Below are positions 44,058 to 53,497 of a DNA stretch of 64,000 nucleotides, piece after piece. Position 1 is the stretch's first letter; each line of letters starts with the position of its first letter. This DNA is from Clostridium sp. AM22-11AC (GTDB lineage: Bacteria > Bacillota > Clostridia > Lachnospirales > Lachnospiraceae): contig NZ_QUCM01000006.1 in NCBI RefSeq assembly GCF_003473545.1, forward strand, positions 62,001 through 126,000. Direction: 5' to 3'. The translations under genes were made by a program, and so were the position numbers. The notes beneath the pieces are model-generated. The model made no database searches, was not told the origin of the DNA, and worked only from the letters and a program-made list of their open reading frames with translations.

Positions 44058-45983
44058 TTATGGTCTTCCTATCACAACAATCTTTCCTGTGCTTGCCACA
44101 TCCCTGTAGACCACACCAAGACTTTCATTAAGCGCCTCTACCACCTTGCCATTTCCGACGTATACTGCCACATGGCTGATGTTCTTATATCTTCCGTTGC
44201 TTGTAAAACTGTAGAAAATAAGGTCTCCCGGCTGTAACTCATCAAAGGCGACTGTCTTTCCGGCTTCATCCAGTCCCTGTGCCTCCGCTGCCGCTGTGGT
44301 TGCACCGCCGTAACTAATATCCACGCCTGCATCTTTCCATGAATAATAGGCTAAGGAACTACAGTCATAATAGTTACCGCTGTCTCTTAAATCCTGACTA
44401 TAAGGAAAGCCAACTCTGTGAAGTGCATAGGAGCAGACTGTTTTCTGCCTGCTGTCTGTAATTTCGTTTAGGATGGCATTGATTTCATCCTCAGTCATGG
44501 AGCTTACTCCCGGACTTCCGCCTCCGCCGCCACTTCCGCTTCCGGCATATCCAAGCTGTCCCATAAACTCCGGACTCATGATCTGCTCAAGCATTTCCAC
44601 ATGATCAGAGTTAAACCCATAGACCGAAATCATATCCCTGTACGATTTCAGCGTTACATTCACATACAGAACAGACTTCGTGACAGTAGTCACATTGCCG
44701 TCTGCATCCGTTTCTTCCACATCCTTTGTTCCGGTGCTTGTGGTGTATGAACACATATCATTTACAACTGCCTGCAGCCAGCCTTTAGAAGTATCATTCA
44801 TGACTGTTGCAGTATCTCCGACACCATGCTTGACCATATAGACTGCCATGATATCATAGTAATTGCTTGGGTTTTCTTCCATACCTTCATAGTCCACATA
44901 TACAAGCTCTCCAAGATCATATCCGGTATGCTCATTAACCTTCGTGTTCACATCCCGGTTAAACTCCTGCACATAAGCACTCGTTACTGTCTGCACGGTA
45001 TCTCCTGATTCAAGTGGTGGCAGAAATAAAGCAAATGGTGAATTGTAAAGGATTGCTATCACCGCTATAACCGGAACCGCAATCATGGCAACTACAAGAA
45101 CAAGTAATAAAAGCACCAATCCAACAATCGGTGCCGCTGCCTTTACCCAGGTAATCGCTTTTCGCACAATCAGATCCTTTACCAGCTTTGCCACGCTGTC
45201 TGTCTGATTCTCCTGTGCTTTCATCTTATCCAGAAAGAATTTTATCTTCCTGCTCCGGTTGGTCATTTTTTCATCCTTGACCTCTATGGACGCACCTGCC
45301 GCATATCCGGCTGCCATGCCGATTGCCGTGCCTGCTCCCGGTGCAACCGCTGTTCCTGCCGCTGTAGCAGCTGCCTTTGTAGCAGTTTTCGTTGCAACCT
45401 TAGCAGTAGTCTTTGCTGTTTCTTTTGCCGTCTCTTTAGCTACAGTCTTGGCTGTATCTTTGGCAGCTTTCTTTGCTGTCTTTTTTGCCAGCTTCTTTCC
45501 TGCCTCTACCTTCTTGATACGCTTCTTTGCCTCGGCTGCCGCCTTTTTCCTGAAAAGTGCAGCACCCTTAGAAGCAGTTCCGGTAACAGGGCGGCTTGCT
45601 TCATATGCAAGATATGCTGCCTGCGATACCTCATGCCCACCTTCTACCTGCTCTGTTACTGCCCCGGCTGCAAGTGCTCCAGTTCTTCCTGCAATGTGAA
45701 GATTCGTGTTCTTGGTCTTGATGGAAGTGTTGGATTCTTTAAGGTTTCGCTTAAATCTTGATAGTCCCTTATTCTTCGATTCTGACTGATGAATGGTACT
45801 CTTTCGATAGGACTTCTTTCTATCCGTATCAGTTACCTTTGCACCAGCTGTCTTAGGACCTCTCTCTACTGTATAGATGTTACTCCCCTTAATCTTGGCT
45901 CCCTTCGGTTCGTGGGCATGAATCTTGGCTTTCTCCTTGGTGTGAATGACCATCGGTTTGTCATCAACCTTTCTAATTTTCAA
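44058..45983 (-). CDS. NlpC/P60 cell-wall hydrolase of the conjugation machine (CD1108-like)
   Basis: 641 residues. TTG at 45983 lies eight bases after GGAGG and gives the usual start (M)KIRKVDDKPMVIHTKEKAKIHAHEPKGAKIKGSNIYTVERG. A long Lys/Ala/Thr-repeat stretch follows, one membrane helix (AAPIVGLVLLLLVLVVAMIAVPVIAVIAIL), an extracellular lysozyme-like part, a Gly-rich hinge and a C-terminal NlpC/P60 peptidase with Cys in YDCSSLAYYSW and His in HVAVYVG. It opens peptidoglycan for the mating channel. Confidence 0.92.
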   Translation of the reverse strand: MKIRKVDDKPMVIHTKEKAKIHAHEPKGAKIKGSNIYTVERGPKTAGAKVTDTDRKKSYRKSTIHQSESKNKGLSRFKRNLKESNTSIKTKNTNLHIAGRTGALAAGAVTEQVEGGHEVSQAAYLAYEASRPVTGTASKGAALFRKKAAAEAKKRIKKVEAGKKLAKKTAKKAAKDTAKTVAKETAKETAKTTAKVATKTATKAAATAAGTAVAPGAGTAIGMAAGYAAGASIEVKDEKMTNRSRKIKFFLDKMKAQENQTDSVAKLVKDLIVRKAITWVKAAAPIVGLVLLLLVLVVAMIAVPVIAVIAILYNSPFALFLPPLESGDTVQTVTSAYVQEFNRDVNTKVNEHTGYDLGELVYVDYEGMEENPSNYYDIMAVYMVKHGVGDTATVMNDTSKGWLQAVVNDMCSYTTSTGTKDVEETDADGNVTTVTKSVLYVNVTLKSYRDMISVYGFNSDHVEMLEQIMSPEFMGQLGYAGSGSGGGGGSPGVSSMTEDEINAILNEITDSRQKTVCSYALHRVGFPYSQDLRDSGNYYDCSSLAYYSWKDAGVDISYGGATTAAAEAQGLDEAGKTVAFDELQPGDLIFYSFTSNGRYKNISHVAVYVGNGKVVEALNESLGVVYRDVASTGKIVVIGRP

Positions 45984-46015
45984 TTTTCTCACCTCCTACT
46001 TTGAAAAATAAAATA

Positions 46016-46050
46016 AGCCGCTAGGGAGCAAAAATTACTCCTTAACGGCT
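46016..46050 (-). terminator. Terminator between cargo block and nlpC gene
   Basis: Stem AGCCG.TA.GGAG (46016-46028) pairs with CTCC.TA.CGGCT (46038-46050); on the minus strand a T-rich tail TTATTTTATTTTTC follows. It ends the transcript of the 46112-47613 genes. Confidence 0.8.
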
Positions 46051-46111
46051 ATGTAAAATCATTCAATATTCAATTATTAAAAGCAACATGAAACTGGGAT
46101 TTGGCGATTGC

Positions 46112-46528
46112 TTACTTCCTTATCGTATTAAGAACATTTAAGGCTTGTTCACCTTCATCTCTGTTGGTACTCCATATGCTGATAGACAATAATTCACCCG
46201 CAGAATAATACCCTACATAAACAACATAAATAGTGTTGCTATCTTCCGTTAATACATCGTCGTATATCTTTGCTTCAAATCCGCTTGGAATGTAGAAATC
46301 TAAATTTCGCTGTCTTGCAGATACTGGCACTGTTCTGATATAAGCATCTTCCATTACTTCTCTTGGTGCAAGTATACCATCCCTTTCTGCGTGGAACGGT
46401 GTTATACGAATTGTCAAATCACTATTGTCAGGATAAAAAATGTACTGACCACTCTCTTTATCGTATTCGCCTTGCCAGTTATCTGGCATAGAAATTTGCC
46501 AATCAAAGAGTAATTTATAAGAATTCAT
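46112..46528 (-). CDS. Hypothetical cargo protein
   Basis: 138 residues: MNSYKLLFDWQISMPDNWQGEYDKESGQYIFYPDNSDLTIRITPFHAERDG...YVGYYSAGELLSISIWSTNRDEGEQALNVLNTIRK. A soluble alpha/beta protein similar in style to immunity proteins; no firm family. GGAGGGGCAAC precedes the ATG. First of the non-conjugation genes between virB4 and nlpC (counting from the nlpC side). Confidence 0.6.
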   Translation of the reverse strand: MNSYKLLFDWQISMPDNWQGEYDKESGQYIFYPDNSDLTIRITPFHAERDGILAPREVMEDAYIRTVPVSARQRNLDFYIPSGFEAKIYDDVLTEDSNTIYVVYVGYYSAGELLSISIWSTNRDEGEQALNVLNTIRK

Positions 46529-46558
46529 GTTGCCCCTCCAAATTCAAATTTGTAAATA

Positions 46559-47008
46559 TCATTTTACATTTTTATATGAAATCACAATATGACTTGGTGC
46601 AAATAATACTGATGCAATAATCAATAGCACTGACCTACTCATAATCCCACTAAATAAGAACAACATTGAAGGAATAATAGAAAGTGCTAATGCTCTGAAA
46701 ATGCTGTTTTTCTTAAAACATATAATCCAAATAGCACAATAAAGCATTACCAATATGGTATCTACAATCAGATATACTGCAAATGTTTCGTCAGACCACC
46801 ACCCGAACCAAGTTCCCGGAATATTGATTATCATGAATCCGAAACAACCCAATCTCCCTACTTGTTCTGTGACCTCAACATATTTATTGTTCCACTTATT
46901 ATCAAATCCATCTTTGCACTTAATCGCAAATACAACATTGGGTATCATAATGACTGCAATAAAAATCAGCCCAAAAACATTAAACCATTCCATATTATCT
47001 ACCATCAC
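46559..47008 (-). CDS. Hypothetical membrane protein, cargo
   Basis: 149 residues with five or so membrane helices (VFGLIFIAVIMIPNVVFAIKC, CFGFMIINIPGTWFGWW, FAVYLIVDTILVMLYCAIWIICF, ALALSIIPSMLFLFSG, VLLIIASVLF). The true start may be the second ATG (46993, MEWFN). No family recognised. Confidence 0.65.
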   Translation of the reverse strand: MMVDNMEWFNVFGLIFIAVIMIPNVVFAIKCKDGFDNKWNNKYVEVTEQVGRLGCFGFMIINIPGTWFGWWSDETFAVYLIVDTILVMLYCAIWIICFKKNSIFRALALSIIPSMLFLFSGIMSRSVLLIIASVLFAPSHIVISYKNVK

Positions 47009-47018
47009 AAACTTGAAT

Positions 47019-47336
47019 TTATACCCGGTACTTGTCTCGATTTATAGTCATATCAACTAAATGAAATACAAGTAAGATAATAAAAAAAACGGAAACTATT
47101 ATTATTCCTGCGCCCAGCTTGATAAAATCAATTATACCGCCAAGACAAAAGAGCATTGCCCATGTCTTAATCCGTTTTCCAGTAACTCTGCATATTTTCT
47201 CTGTATTTAATCCAGTATAATCTCCTGATAAAAACAGCACACTTCTTTCTGTATTCCTTGATTTGATAAAAAATCTTCCAACAAAAAAGAGAACAGTTGC
47301 CATCAGTAAATCAATAAATATAATTATTATTTTCAT
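47019..47336 (-). CDS. Hypothetical membrane protein, cargo
   Basis: 105 residues from ATG 47336 (AGAGGTG six bases ahead). Two membrane helices at the ends (IIIIFIDLLMATVLFFVGRFF; LGAGIIIVSVFFIILLVFHLV) and a middle SVLFLSGDYTGLNTEKICRVTGKRIKTWAMLFCLGG. Similar in layout to the neighbour at 47401. Confidence 0.65.
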   Translation of the reverse strand: MKIIIIFIDLLMATVLFFVGRFFIKSRNTERSVLFLSGDYTGLNTEKICRVTGKRIKTWAMLFCLGGIIDFIKLGAGIIIVSVFFIILLVFHLVDMTINRDKYRV

Positions 47337-47400
47337 TTTCAACACCTCTAATTCTAAGTTCACAACTTCCGATTTTCTCAATTCTCCAAACTTGAATTTA

Positions 47401-47613
47401 TTACTCCAAAATAACCGGAAGCATAATCATAATAATTCCAAATAAGGCAAATAGAATACCACCTATTTTTGTTGTTTTCAAGTAAAACTCAGATGGTTCA
47501 TCTGCACAATAAGATTTCCATTTTTCTGTTAATTTCCATATTAAGCCCGGCTTTAAGAAGATAAACATACCTAACGCAAAGATTATGATTCCACCACCAA
47601 TAGACCACCACAT
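47401..47613 (-). CDS. Small DUF6199-like membrane protein, cargo
   Basis: 70 residues from ATG 47613 (AAAGGAGGTG). MWWSIGGGIIIFALGMFIFLKPGLIWKLTEKWKSYCADEPSEFYLKTTKIGGILFALFGIIMIMLPVILE: two helices with a short loop. The PGLIWKLTEKWKS...P...Y...R-type core recalls DUF6199. Function unknown. Confidence 0.7.
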   Translation of the reverse strand: MWWSIGGGIIIFALGMFIFLKPGLIWKLTEKWKSYCADEPSEFYLKTTKIGGILFALFGIIMIMLPVILE

Positions 47614-47960
47614 ATTTACCACCTCCTTTAGCAAATTCAATTTTCTTTTCCCTAATAATTACAAATATTCCTTGGAAATTGCTTCCACACCATACATTTC
47701 CATAAATGCATCCAGGTCCGCTGCTGCATCCCCAATCAACATATTCTCGTCAAAGTGTACGATATGCATATCTTAAAATCCAGCCACATGTTCTCCGGTA
47801 CAAATGATACATTTTAGAACTGCTTCCTTATTTATTTTTCATATCGAATCTTATATGCTTTTTTCTTAAAAACAGGGAATATCTAATTTATTATCATCAA
47901 GGTCGGATATTCATCCGACCTCTTGATTATACTATAGATTCTATAAAAATTCATCTGTTA
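47614..47960. other. Gap after virB4: small frame and one strong hairpin
   Basis: AGGTCGGAT (47900-47908) and ATCCGACCT (47913-47921) form a perfect hairpin, extended by ATCAA/TTGAT; it probably marks the end of the virB4 transcript. A 36-codon minus-strand frame at 47659-47769 (MHIVHFDENMLIGDAAADLDAFMEMYGVE...) lacks a good ribosome binding site and may be a gene remnant. Confidence 0.5.
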
Positions 47961-50336
47961 TCACTGCAGCATTGCTTCTTTTTTCTTCTGTTCCGCAATC
48001 TTCTCATGAATGTTGGTATTATACAGCCTGTACAAATCTGTATCCTTACTAATCTGATTATCAAATGGAATCACCACAGAACCACACTTGATAAGTCCCA
48101 TTCCCGATGCAGTATTGGTTACGAATCTTAGCTGTGCCTCTGATACCCCGATAACTTCCGCCATCTTGGAACTGTCTGTATTCGCCTGTTTTAAGAGTGC
48201 CACAAACTCAGAGTTTGCAAGCATTGTGGTTGCTGTATAGTTCTGCAACAGATCGACGACATTCTGCGTGATACCGGTACAAAGTCCTCCCTGCTTTCTT
48301 ACTTTCTTCCAGAGCTGCTGCAGATATTTTGCAGAATACTCGGAATTAAGCAGGACATGGAACTCATCAATATAGAGCCATGTTGCCTTGCCTCTCTTGC
48401 CATTTTCAACAATCCTGTTCTGAATAGACTCCATCATGACAAGCATTGTGATAGGACTAAGCTCTGTACCTAAGTCCCTGATGCCATATACTGTGAATCT
48501 GTTATCCACATCCACATTTGTCTGGTGATTGAAGATGTTAAGTGAACCATTTACGAAAAGCTCTAGTGACAATGCAATGTCCTTTGCCTCGTCCTCCGGC
48601 TGCGCCATAAGGATATCGTAGAAATCACTCATTACAGGGATATACTTCTCTTTGCTCCTTGCAATGTCGATATACAATTTTCTCACACAGCGGTCGATGA
48701 TTGACTTCTGTCTTGAATTTAAACTGTCCCCGATACACTGCTCACAAAGTCCAAGCATAAACTCGCCCTTCTCTCTAACCATTCCCTTGGAATCATTCGG
48801 ATCAAGGCTCCATACATCCATCTCCAGCGGATTCACATAGTTATCCGTGTAGGTAGACATATTTACCACTGTTCCACCATAAGTATCAGCTATATCAAAG
48901 TACTCGTTCATTGGATCTATAACGATTATTTCATCATCACCCGACAAGAATACGCTGCCCATCTCCATCTTACAGAAGAAGGATTTACCGGAACCAGGCA
49001 CTCCGAAAACGAAGCCATTTCCGTTGATAAGCTTCTTTCTGTTACCGATATTCACATTCTTGCTGATCTGGTTGATGCCATAATAGTTCCCTGTGCTGTC
49101 ATTTAATTCCTGCACATTAAATGGCATAAGCACCGCAAGTGACTGGGTAAGAAGTGTACGCATTGTCTCCACCTGTCTTACACCAATCGGAAGTGCTGTG
49201 TTGAGTGCCTCCCTCTGCTTTAAGTAGTGTGTGTCAATCGTGCAGCTGTTACGTTTTCCGATAGTCTCTACTGTCTCACATACACTCTCAAGCTCCTTCT
49301 TGCTTTCTGCCATAAGAATAATGGTTACTCCCACGAAGAAAAGGCACTGGTCATTCTCACGGACATCATCCATGATTTCCTCAATCTCCTTTTTCTCCGT
49401 TCTCTTGGCATATGAGATTTCCGTAGAAAAATCGTTATTCTTATTACGGACTCTCTGCTGCTTAATGATATCCGACTCAATACCAAGGTATTTCTTCTGA
49501 AGCACCTTTGTGGTCAGATCCTTTGGTACGGGCACCACATCAATGCTCGTGATGGAATGAACCGGAAGGGAAGTAATCTCATTGATGAATCTGTCTGACA
49601 AACTGCTCGGATACTTTTTGATAAAAAGTGCCTTGCAGAATTTACTCTCATCCTCAAAATGGTCCGGGAAATATTTCACCATTCCATTACATAGATCATT
49701 TCTAAAATCTGCCCCGACCTTCTTAGCCTTTTTGATATCAAAATCAAAGCTGCCCTCATCTCCAAGATGATAATAGTCATAGAGCACTTTCAGTCTCTCA
49801 TTGCCATTAAGTGGTACAATCTCCGCACCAAGCTCAATGAAAGCCTTGTGTATCGTTGCCTCAAGGGTTGCAAACTGTGCCTTTGCCTCCTCGAAGTTCT
49901 TTCTCTCAATCGTGATTGTCAGGTATCTCTCCTGCTCAATCCCCTGTCTGCCCTCAATAATCTTCTCCTCAATGATGTCATTGTAGATACTTCTATAATT
50001 ATTGAAGCCATCGTTTTTCTCAGCAATCAGAACCTTATCACGGAGTTCATCCATGTTTTTGTTCTTATTGTTGATCGTAATCTTATAATTACAGTCCAGC
50101 GAATTTAAGAACTTACAGTATCTCTCAAATATGCCGATCTGCTCATCCTCGGTTGCTGTCGTGTAATTGATGTCCTGAAAGCGGTAGCATTTGGAATACT
50201 TATTTTTGCTTACTTCAAAAATGCCATTTTCAGCCACCGCCATAATCTCTATGGTTTCCTGAATGGATTTAGGTGTCTTATACAAAGGCTCACTCGCCTT
50301 CTTTAATAACTTAAATCCGTCTGTAAATAAACCCAT
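47961..50336 (-). CDS. virB4: VirB4-like conjugation ATPase
   Basis: 791 residues. Walker A VFGVPGSGKSFF near 460, Walker B ATWLYIDEFHVLL near 660, and TGITQNVVDLLQN after it: the TraC/VirB4 arrangement. It powers pilus or channel assembly and substrate transfer at the inner membrane of type IV secretion. Start MGLFTDGFKLLKKAS is normal for the group. It follows PrgI by 92 bases, in which a hairpin lies at 50365-50393 (AGCCCGC/GCGGGCT). Confidence 0.93.
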   Translation of the reverse strand: MGLFTDGFKLLKKASEPLYKTPKSIQETIEIMAVAENGIFEVSKNKYSKCYRFQDINYTTATEDEQIGIFERYCKFLNSLDCNYKITINNKNKNMDELRDKVLIAEKNDGFNNYRSIYNDIIEEKIIEGRQGIEQERYLTITIERKNFEEAKAQFATLEATIHKAFIELGAEIVPLNGNERLKVLYDYYHLGDEGSFDFDIKKAKKVGADFRNDLCNGMVKYFPDHFEDESKFCKALFIKKYPSSLSDRFINEITSLPVHSITSIDVVPVPKDLTTKVLQKKYLGIESDIIKQQRVRNKNNDFSTEISYAKRTEKKEIEEIMDDVRENDQCLFFVGVTIILMAESKKELESVCETVETIGKRNSCTIDTHYLKQREALNTALPIGVRQVETMRTLLTQSLAVLMPFNVQELNDSTGNYYGINQISKNVNIGNRKKLINGNGFVFGVPGSGKSFFCKMEMGSVFLSGDDEIIVIDPMNEYFDIADTYGGTVVNMSTYTDNYVNPLEMDVWSLDPNDSKGMVREKGEFMLGLCEQCIGDSLNSRQKSIIDRCVRKLYIDIARSKEKYIPVMSDFYDILMAQPEDEAKDIALSLELFVNGSLNIFNHQTNVDVDNRFTVYGIRDLGTELSPITMLVMMESIQNRIVENGKRGKATWLYIDEFHVLLNSEYSAKYLQQLWKKVRKQGGLCTGITQNVVDLLQNYTATTMLANSEFVALLKQANTDSSKMAEVIGVSEAQLRFVTNTASGMGLIKCGSVVIPFDNQISKDTDLYRLYNTNIHEKIAEQKKKEAMLQ

Positions 50337-50428
50337 GTCTCTAACCTCGCTTTCTTATAATGAAAGCCCGCCGGGAACTTCACCCTGCGGGCTATGTTCC
50401 CGACCTTGCGGTCAGATACTATTCGTTT

Positions 50429-50941
50429 CTAATGCATTGCCTTATATGCTGCAATGCCTGCTACTGCCGCCACAATGACTGCGACAAGTCCAAGCAGCAT
50501 GTTTCTCGTCTTTTTCTTCATTGCTTCAAACTCCTCCTGCTTCTTTACAGCCGAATCAGCTGTTACAGTCTCCTGTTCTGCCTTTCTGCCTTTCTTCTTT
50601 ACCTGTTCATTCTGTTCTGCTTCTAACTGCTTTATTGCAGGTTCTCCCTCTGTTGATACATAGGTAAGCGCCCTGTTGCCAAACATAAAATGCAGTTTCT
50701 TTCCCATATACTCGTAGAAATTCATCCCATTAAAGGAATAAAATCCGCCAAGAGCAATCGGTGCCACACATGGAATTGCCACATAAGCAGAACCCGTAAG
50801 ACCGATATACTTGTAAAGAAGAAGGACAATACTGCCACCGACCACTACGCTTGCAATGGAAAATATAAGCTGCCTTGCAGTAAGTCCCATCGCAACCGAT
50901 TCCTGATAGCGGTCAATATCCTTGTTTACTTCGATTACCAT
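50429..50941 (-). CDS. PrgI family (VirB3-like) membrane protein
   Basis: 170 residues. VIEVNKDIDRYQESVAMGLTARQLIFSIASVVVGGSIVLLLY...IPCVAPIALGGFYSFNGMNFYEYMGKKL is the PrgI domain with two membrane helices; a charged linker and a third C-terminal helix (MLLGLVAVIVAAVAGIAAY) are extra. PrgI proteins precede VirB4 and anchor it to the membrane. Confidence 0.9.
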   Translation of the reverse strand: MVIEVNKDIDRYQESVAMGLTARQLIFSIASVVVGGSIVLLLYKYIGLTGSAYVAIPCVAPIALGGFYSFNGMNFYEYMGKKLHFMFGNRALTYVSTEGEPAIKQLEAEQNEQVKKKGRKAEQETVTADSAVKKQEEFEAMKKKTRNMLLGLVAVIVAAVAGIAAYKAMH

Positions 50942-50953
50942 TGTCCCTACCTC

Positions 50954-51364
50954 CTATCTTGATAAATCCTTTGTTTCCGGCTTTCTTGTCATTCCAATAT
51001 TCGCCTCATACTTATCCATTCCATCCGGACACAGTTCCCTAAGCTTATCCACATTGAACAGATAAAGCGGATATTCGCAGAAACCGCTCCTTTGCGTGAA
51101 TCCTGTAAACTCTCCAAGGTCATTGTCTGTAATAAACTTTTCAATATCCGGCATGTCATTCACATTCAGATATCCGCAGTAATTTGGTGCTGCAACCGAC
51201 AAATTCACAGTCACATCCCCAAAAGGCTCCTCATATCCATCTTCATTACACATAAGACCGATAAACATTGCCCTGTTATTCATATACTGCTGGATATCAA
51301 ATGTCACCTGCGTTTCTCCGGTTATGCTTGAATTATAAGTAACCTGTTTCTTTTCATTATCCAT
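50954..51364 (-). CDS. DUF4313-like ICE protein
   Basis: 136 residues: QQYMNNRAMFIGLMCNEDGYEEPFGDVTVNLSVAAPNYCGYLNVNDMPDIEKFITDNDLGEFTGFTQRSGFCEYPLYLFNVDKLRELCP. This acidic alpha/beta protein lies in the same place in related elements. Function unknown. Twelve bases before PrgI. Confidence 0.75.
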   Translation of the reverse strand: MDNEKKQVTYNSSITGETQVTFDIQQYMNNRAMFIGLMCNEDGYEEPFGDVTVNLSVAAPNYCGYLNVNDMPDIEKFITDNDLGEFTGFTQRSGFCEYPLYLFNVDKLRELCPDGMDKYEANIGMTRKPETKDLSR

Positions 51365-51376
51365 TTCTGCCTCCCT

Positions 51377-52219
51377 CTATAATCCAAATGCCTTGCTTGT
51401 AAGTGTCTGTGCACCCTTCACGCTTCCAACAGTCATTGCTATCGTAAATGTCATTTCACACAAATAAATAAGCGTCTGTGCCCAGTCAGCGTAACTTCCT
51501 GTAAATGCCGGAAGTCCTGCATTGATAAATGCATTACATACCACAATTGCAAGTGCCATCGTTACTGCCTCGAATACACACGAAAGAAAATATTTGCAGT
51601 AGGTAGCCATTGTATGACTGACCATTCTGTTTCCTGCCATTGTGGAGCATGCAATCGCACCAAGCGGCACAATAATCAGTATCTTTAAGAACCTGAAATA
51701 CACTGTGTAAATGATAAAGAATCCACAGATAATAATGATGATTGCAAGCAAAGCTGTAAGTATCAGCATTACCAGACTCTCACCAAATCCGAGTCCCTTA
51801 ATGATGTCTGCCTGTGTACTGTCAATGGCAAGCTGCGTCGTTGTCCCCGCAGATATAAGTCCCACCAGATTTCCTATGGAAGTAAAAAACGCTTTCATAA
51901 TCGTGACATTATTTGCAACAAACCATTCTGCAAGTCCCAGTCGGATAAGCATACGAAATATAGACTCAAACCTCATCTCATCTTTTACATCTATGCTTTC
52001 CGAGCAGAAACCGATAACAAAGAACAGCACAACGAGGGAAGAGCCGACCGCTACAAAGACCGGCTCTATACCCTCAATGACTGCCCAGGGACCTCCGCCC
52101 TTGAAACTGACCGGTGACTGTCCAAGCATTGCAAAGACCAGGGATATCTGATTGTTCCAAAACCCAAACACTGCCTCAAGAAGTGCAAGGATCTTATCAC
52201 CAAGCTTAAAAATATCCAT
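51377..52219 (-). CDS. VirB6/TrbL-like polytopic conjugation protein
   Basis: 280 residues with five to seven membrane helices, for example VAVGSSLVVLFFVIGF, LVMLILTALLAIIIIICGFFIIYTVYF, ILIIVPLGAIACSTM and VTMALAIVVCNAFI. The layout and place between Maff2 and PrgI fit the inner-membrane channel protein of type IV secretion in Firmicute ICEs. Confidence 0.85.
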   Translation of the reverse strand: MDIFKLGDKILALLEAVFGFWNNQISLVFAMLGQSPVSFKGGGPWAVIEGIEPVFVAVGSSLVVLFFVIGFCSESIDVKDEMRFESIFRMLIRLGLAEWFVANNVTIMKAFFTSIGNLVGLISAGTTTQLAIDSTQADIIKGLGFGESLVMLILTALLAIIIIICGFFIIYTVYFRFLKILIIVPLGAIACSTMAGNRMVSHTMATYCKYFLSCVFEAVTMALAIVVCNAFINAGLPAFTGSYADWAQTLIYLCEMTFTIAMTVGSVKGAQTLTSKAFGL

Positions 52220-52273
52220 ACTTGTTATTCACCTCTTTCCTTTTACTAAAAGGGGAAATGCATTTCCCTAATC

Positions 52274-52675
52274 TTAGAAGCCTAAGAATGTCAGAACTGT
52301 TGAAATACCAGCCATCATGACACCTGCCACAATTCCTTTCAGAGCGGAGTTCATGGTAGATGAATCCTGCTGCTGGTAGGCTTGTGCGAACTCCATAACA
52401 TTCTTTGCAAGAATGATGACACCAACCGCACCAATGACTGCAATGATAAGTGTCTTTAAATTCTCAAGCGGCTGTGTTACTGCGGAAGTACCTGTACCTG
52501 CTGCAAAACAAGTAGTGCTCATAAGCATTACTCCCATAAGTGCTCCGGATACTGCCGGAACCATTCTTTTCTTAAAATGAAGTAATCTTCTCTTCATGCC
52601 TTTTCCCTCCAAACCCTTGTTTTCTGCACTATTGCAGACTGAATTGTTAGTTACTGTAATCTGTTCTTTTCTCAT
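52274..52675 (-). CDS. Maff2 family (VirB2-like) small membrane protein
   Basis: 133 residues from ATG 52675 (AAGGAG). A basic N-terminal stretch ends in a signal-like helix AVSGALMGVMLMSTTCFA, followed by two helices (LKTLIIAVIGAVGVIILAKNVMEFAQAY and ALKGIVAGVMMAGISTVLTFLGF), as in Maff2 and VirB2 pilins. Many copies could line the mating channel. Confidence 0.85.
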   Translation of the reverse strand: MRKEQITVTNNSVCNSAENKGLEGKGMKRRLLHFKKRMVPAVSGALMGVMLMSTTCFAAGTGTSAVTQPLENLKTLIIAVIGAVGVIILAKNVMEFAQAYQQQDSSTMNSALKGIVAGVMMAGISTVLTFLGF

Positions 52676-52884
52676 GATAAAAATCTCCTTTTTCTTGATG
52701 TGTGACAGATATGGAAAAAGCCAGAAAGGAATGTACACATTCCAATCCGGCTGATTTCCGAATGGAATATATACATTCCTCTCTGTCTTTGTTTTTTTAC
52801 TATATGATTATCAGGCAATGCCTGTTGTAAAGATTAATCGGGCTTTCCCCGATGCGTTGTGCTTCAACCACCTCCTTTTATGGC

Positions 52885-52925
52885 ATGAAAAAAGCACTCT
52901 AACCTATTATTGGCTAAAGTGCTTT
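52885..52925 (-). terminator. Terminator after the 52973-53497 gene
   Basis: AAAGCACT (52891-52898) and AGTGCTTT (52918-52925), with a further inner pairing; on the minus strand the stem is followed by TTTTTTC. It would stop reads from VirD4 and the cargo gene before Maff2, so Maff2 likely has its own promoter in 52740-52880. That stretch shows an inverted ATTCC/GGAAT pair near 52738-52780. Confidence 0.8.
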
Positions 52926-52972
52926 GTAAAACAGTTATTAAATTATTTATCAGTCAGACAAACTTGAAGTTG

Positions 52973-53497
52973 TCAAAGAGAATTGTTCCAGTATTCCACA
53001 GTATTGCCATTCACATCATAGAATGTAATGGTTCCCGCATTTATAGGCAAAACAATCGCAAAAGGTTTATTGCTGTCAATGTCAAGCACTTGAATTGTGT
53101 TGCCGTCATCTATTTCAAGCTGTGTTACCTGTTGCTGATTCATAGAAATAAATGCTCGCTCATTATATCCTTCTACAGTGTACTCGGCAATTCCTCTTTG
53201 AACCCCCGAAAGTTTTCCACCCCCACGGAAAAAGTATCCAAAGGAAAGACCAGGGCGGTTGACATAGACGGAAAAAGAATGGTCACTCAAATCCTGAGGG
53301 TAAGAAATATATGCAGCCATCGTGCTGGAAACGCTTCCATCGACCGTCCAATCATCCTTAATCTTCTGCGACGAACGAATATCTGTCTCCAGCTTAGATG
53401 AAGTCACGCCGATCTCATTGTTCGTATAAAGAAAACAAACAAATAAAATACAAACAAGAACAACCCCTATCACAATTTTAAGAAATATTTTTTTCAC
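52973..53497 (-). CDS. Hypothetical membrane-anchored cargo protein
   Basis: 174 residues from GTG 53497 (AAGGAG ten bases ahead; the upstream TTG at 53518 touches the site). N-terminal anchor IFLKIVIGVVLVCILFVCFLY, then an extracellular beta-rich domain with no known motif. It sits between virD4 and maff2, normally adjacent genes, and is followed by its own terminator, so it looks like inserted cargo. Confidence 0.65.
   Translation of the reverse strand: MKKIFLKIVIGVVLVCILFVCFLYTNNEIGVTSSKLETDIRSSQKIKDDWTVDGSVSSTMAAYISYPQDLSDHSFSVYVNRPGLSFGYFFRGGGKLSGVQRGIAEYTVEGYNERAFISMNQQQVTQLEIDDGNTIQVLDIDSNKPFAIVLPINAGTITFYDVNGNTVEYWNNSL

Noticed and set aside
45259..45699. Plus-strand Ala/Val/Phe-rich frame of 146 codons
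   Set aside because: It is the complement of the Lys/Ala/Thr repeats of the NlpC/P60 protein; the composition is explained by that repeat.
47659..47769. 36-codon minus-strand gene
   Set aside because: No ribosome binding site at a sensible distance and no recognised family; kept only as a note in the gap entry.
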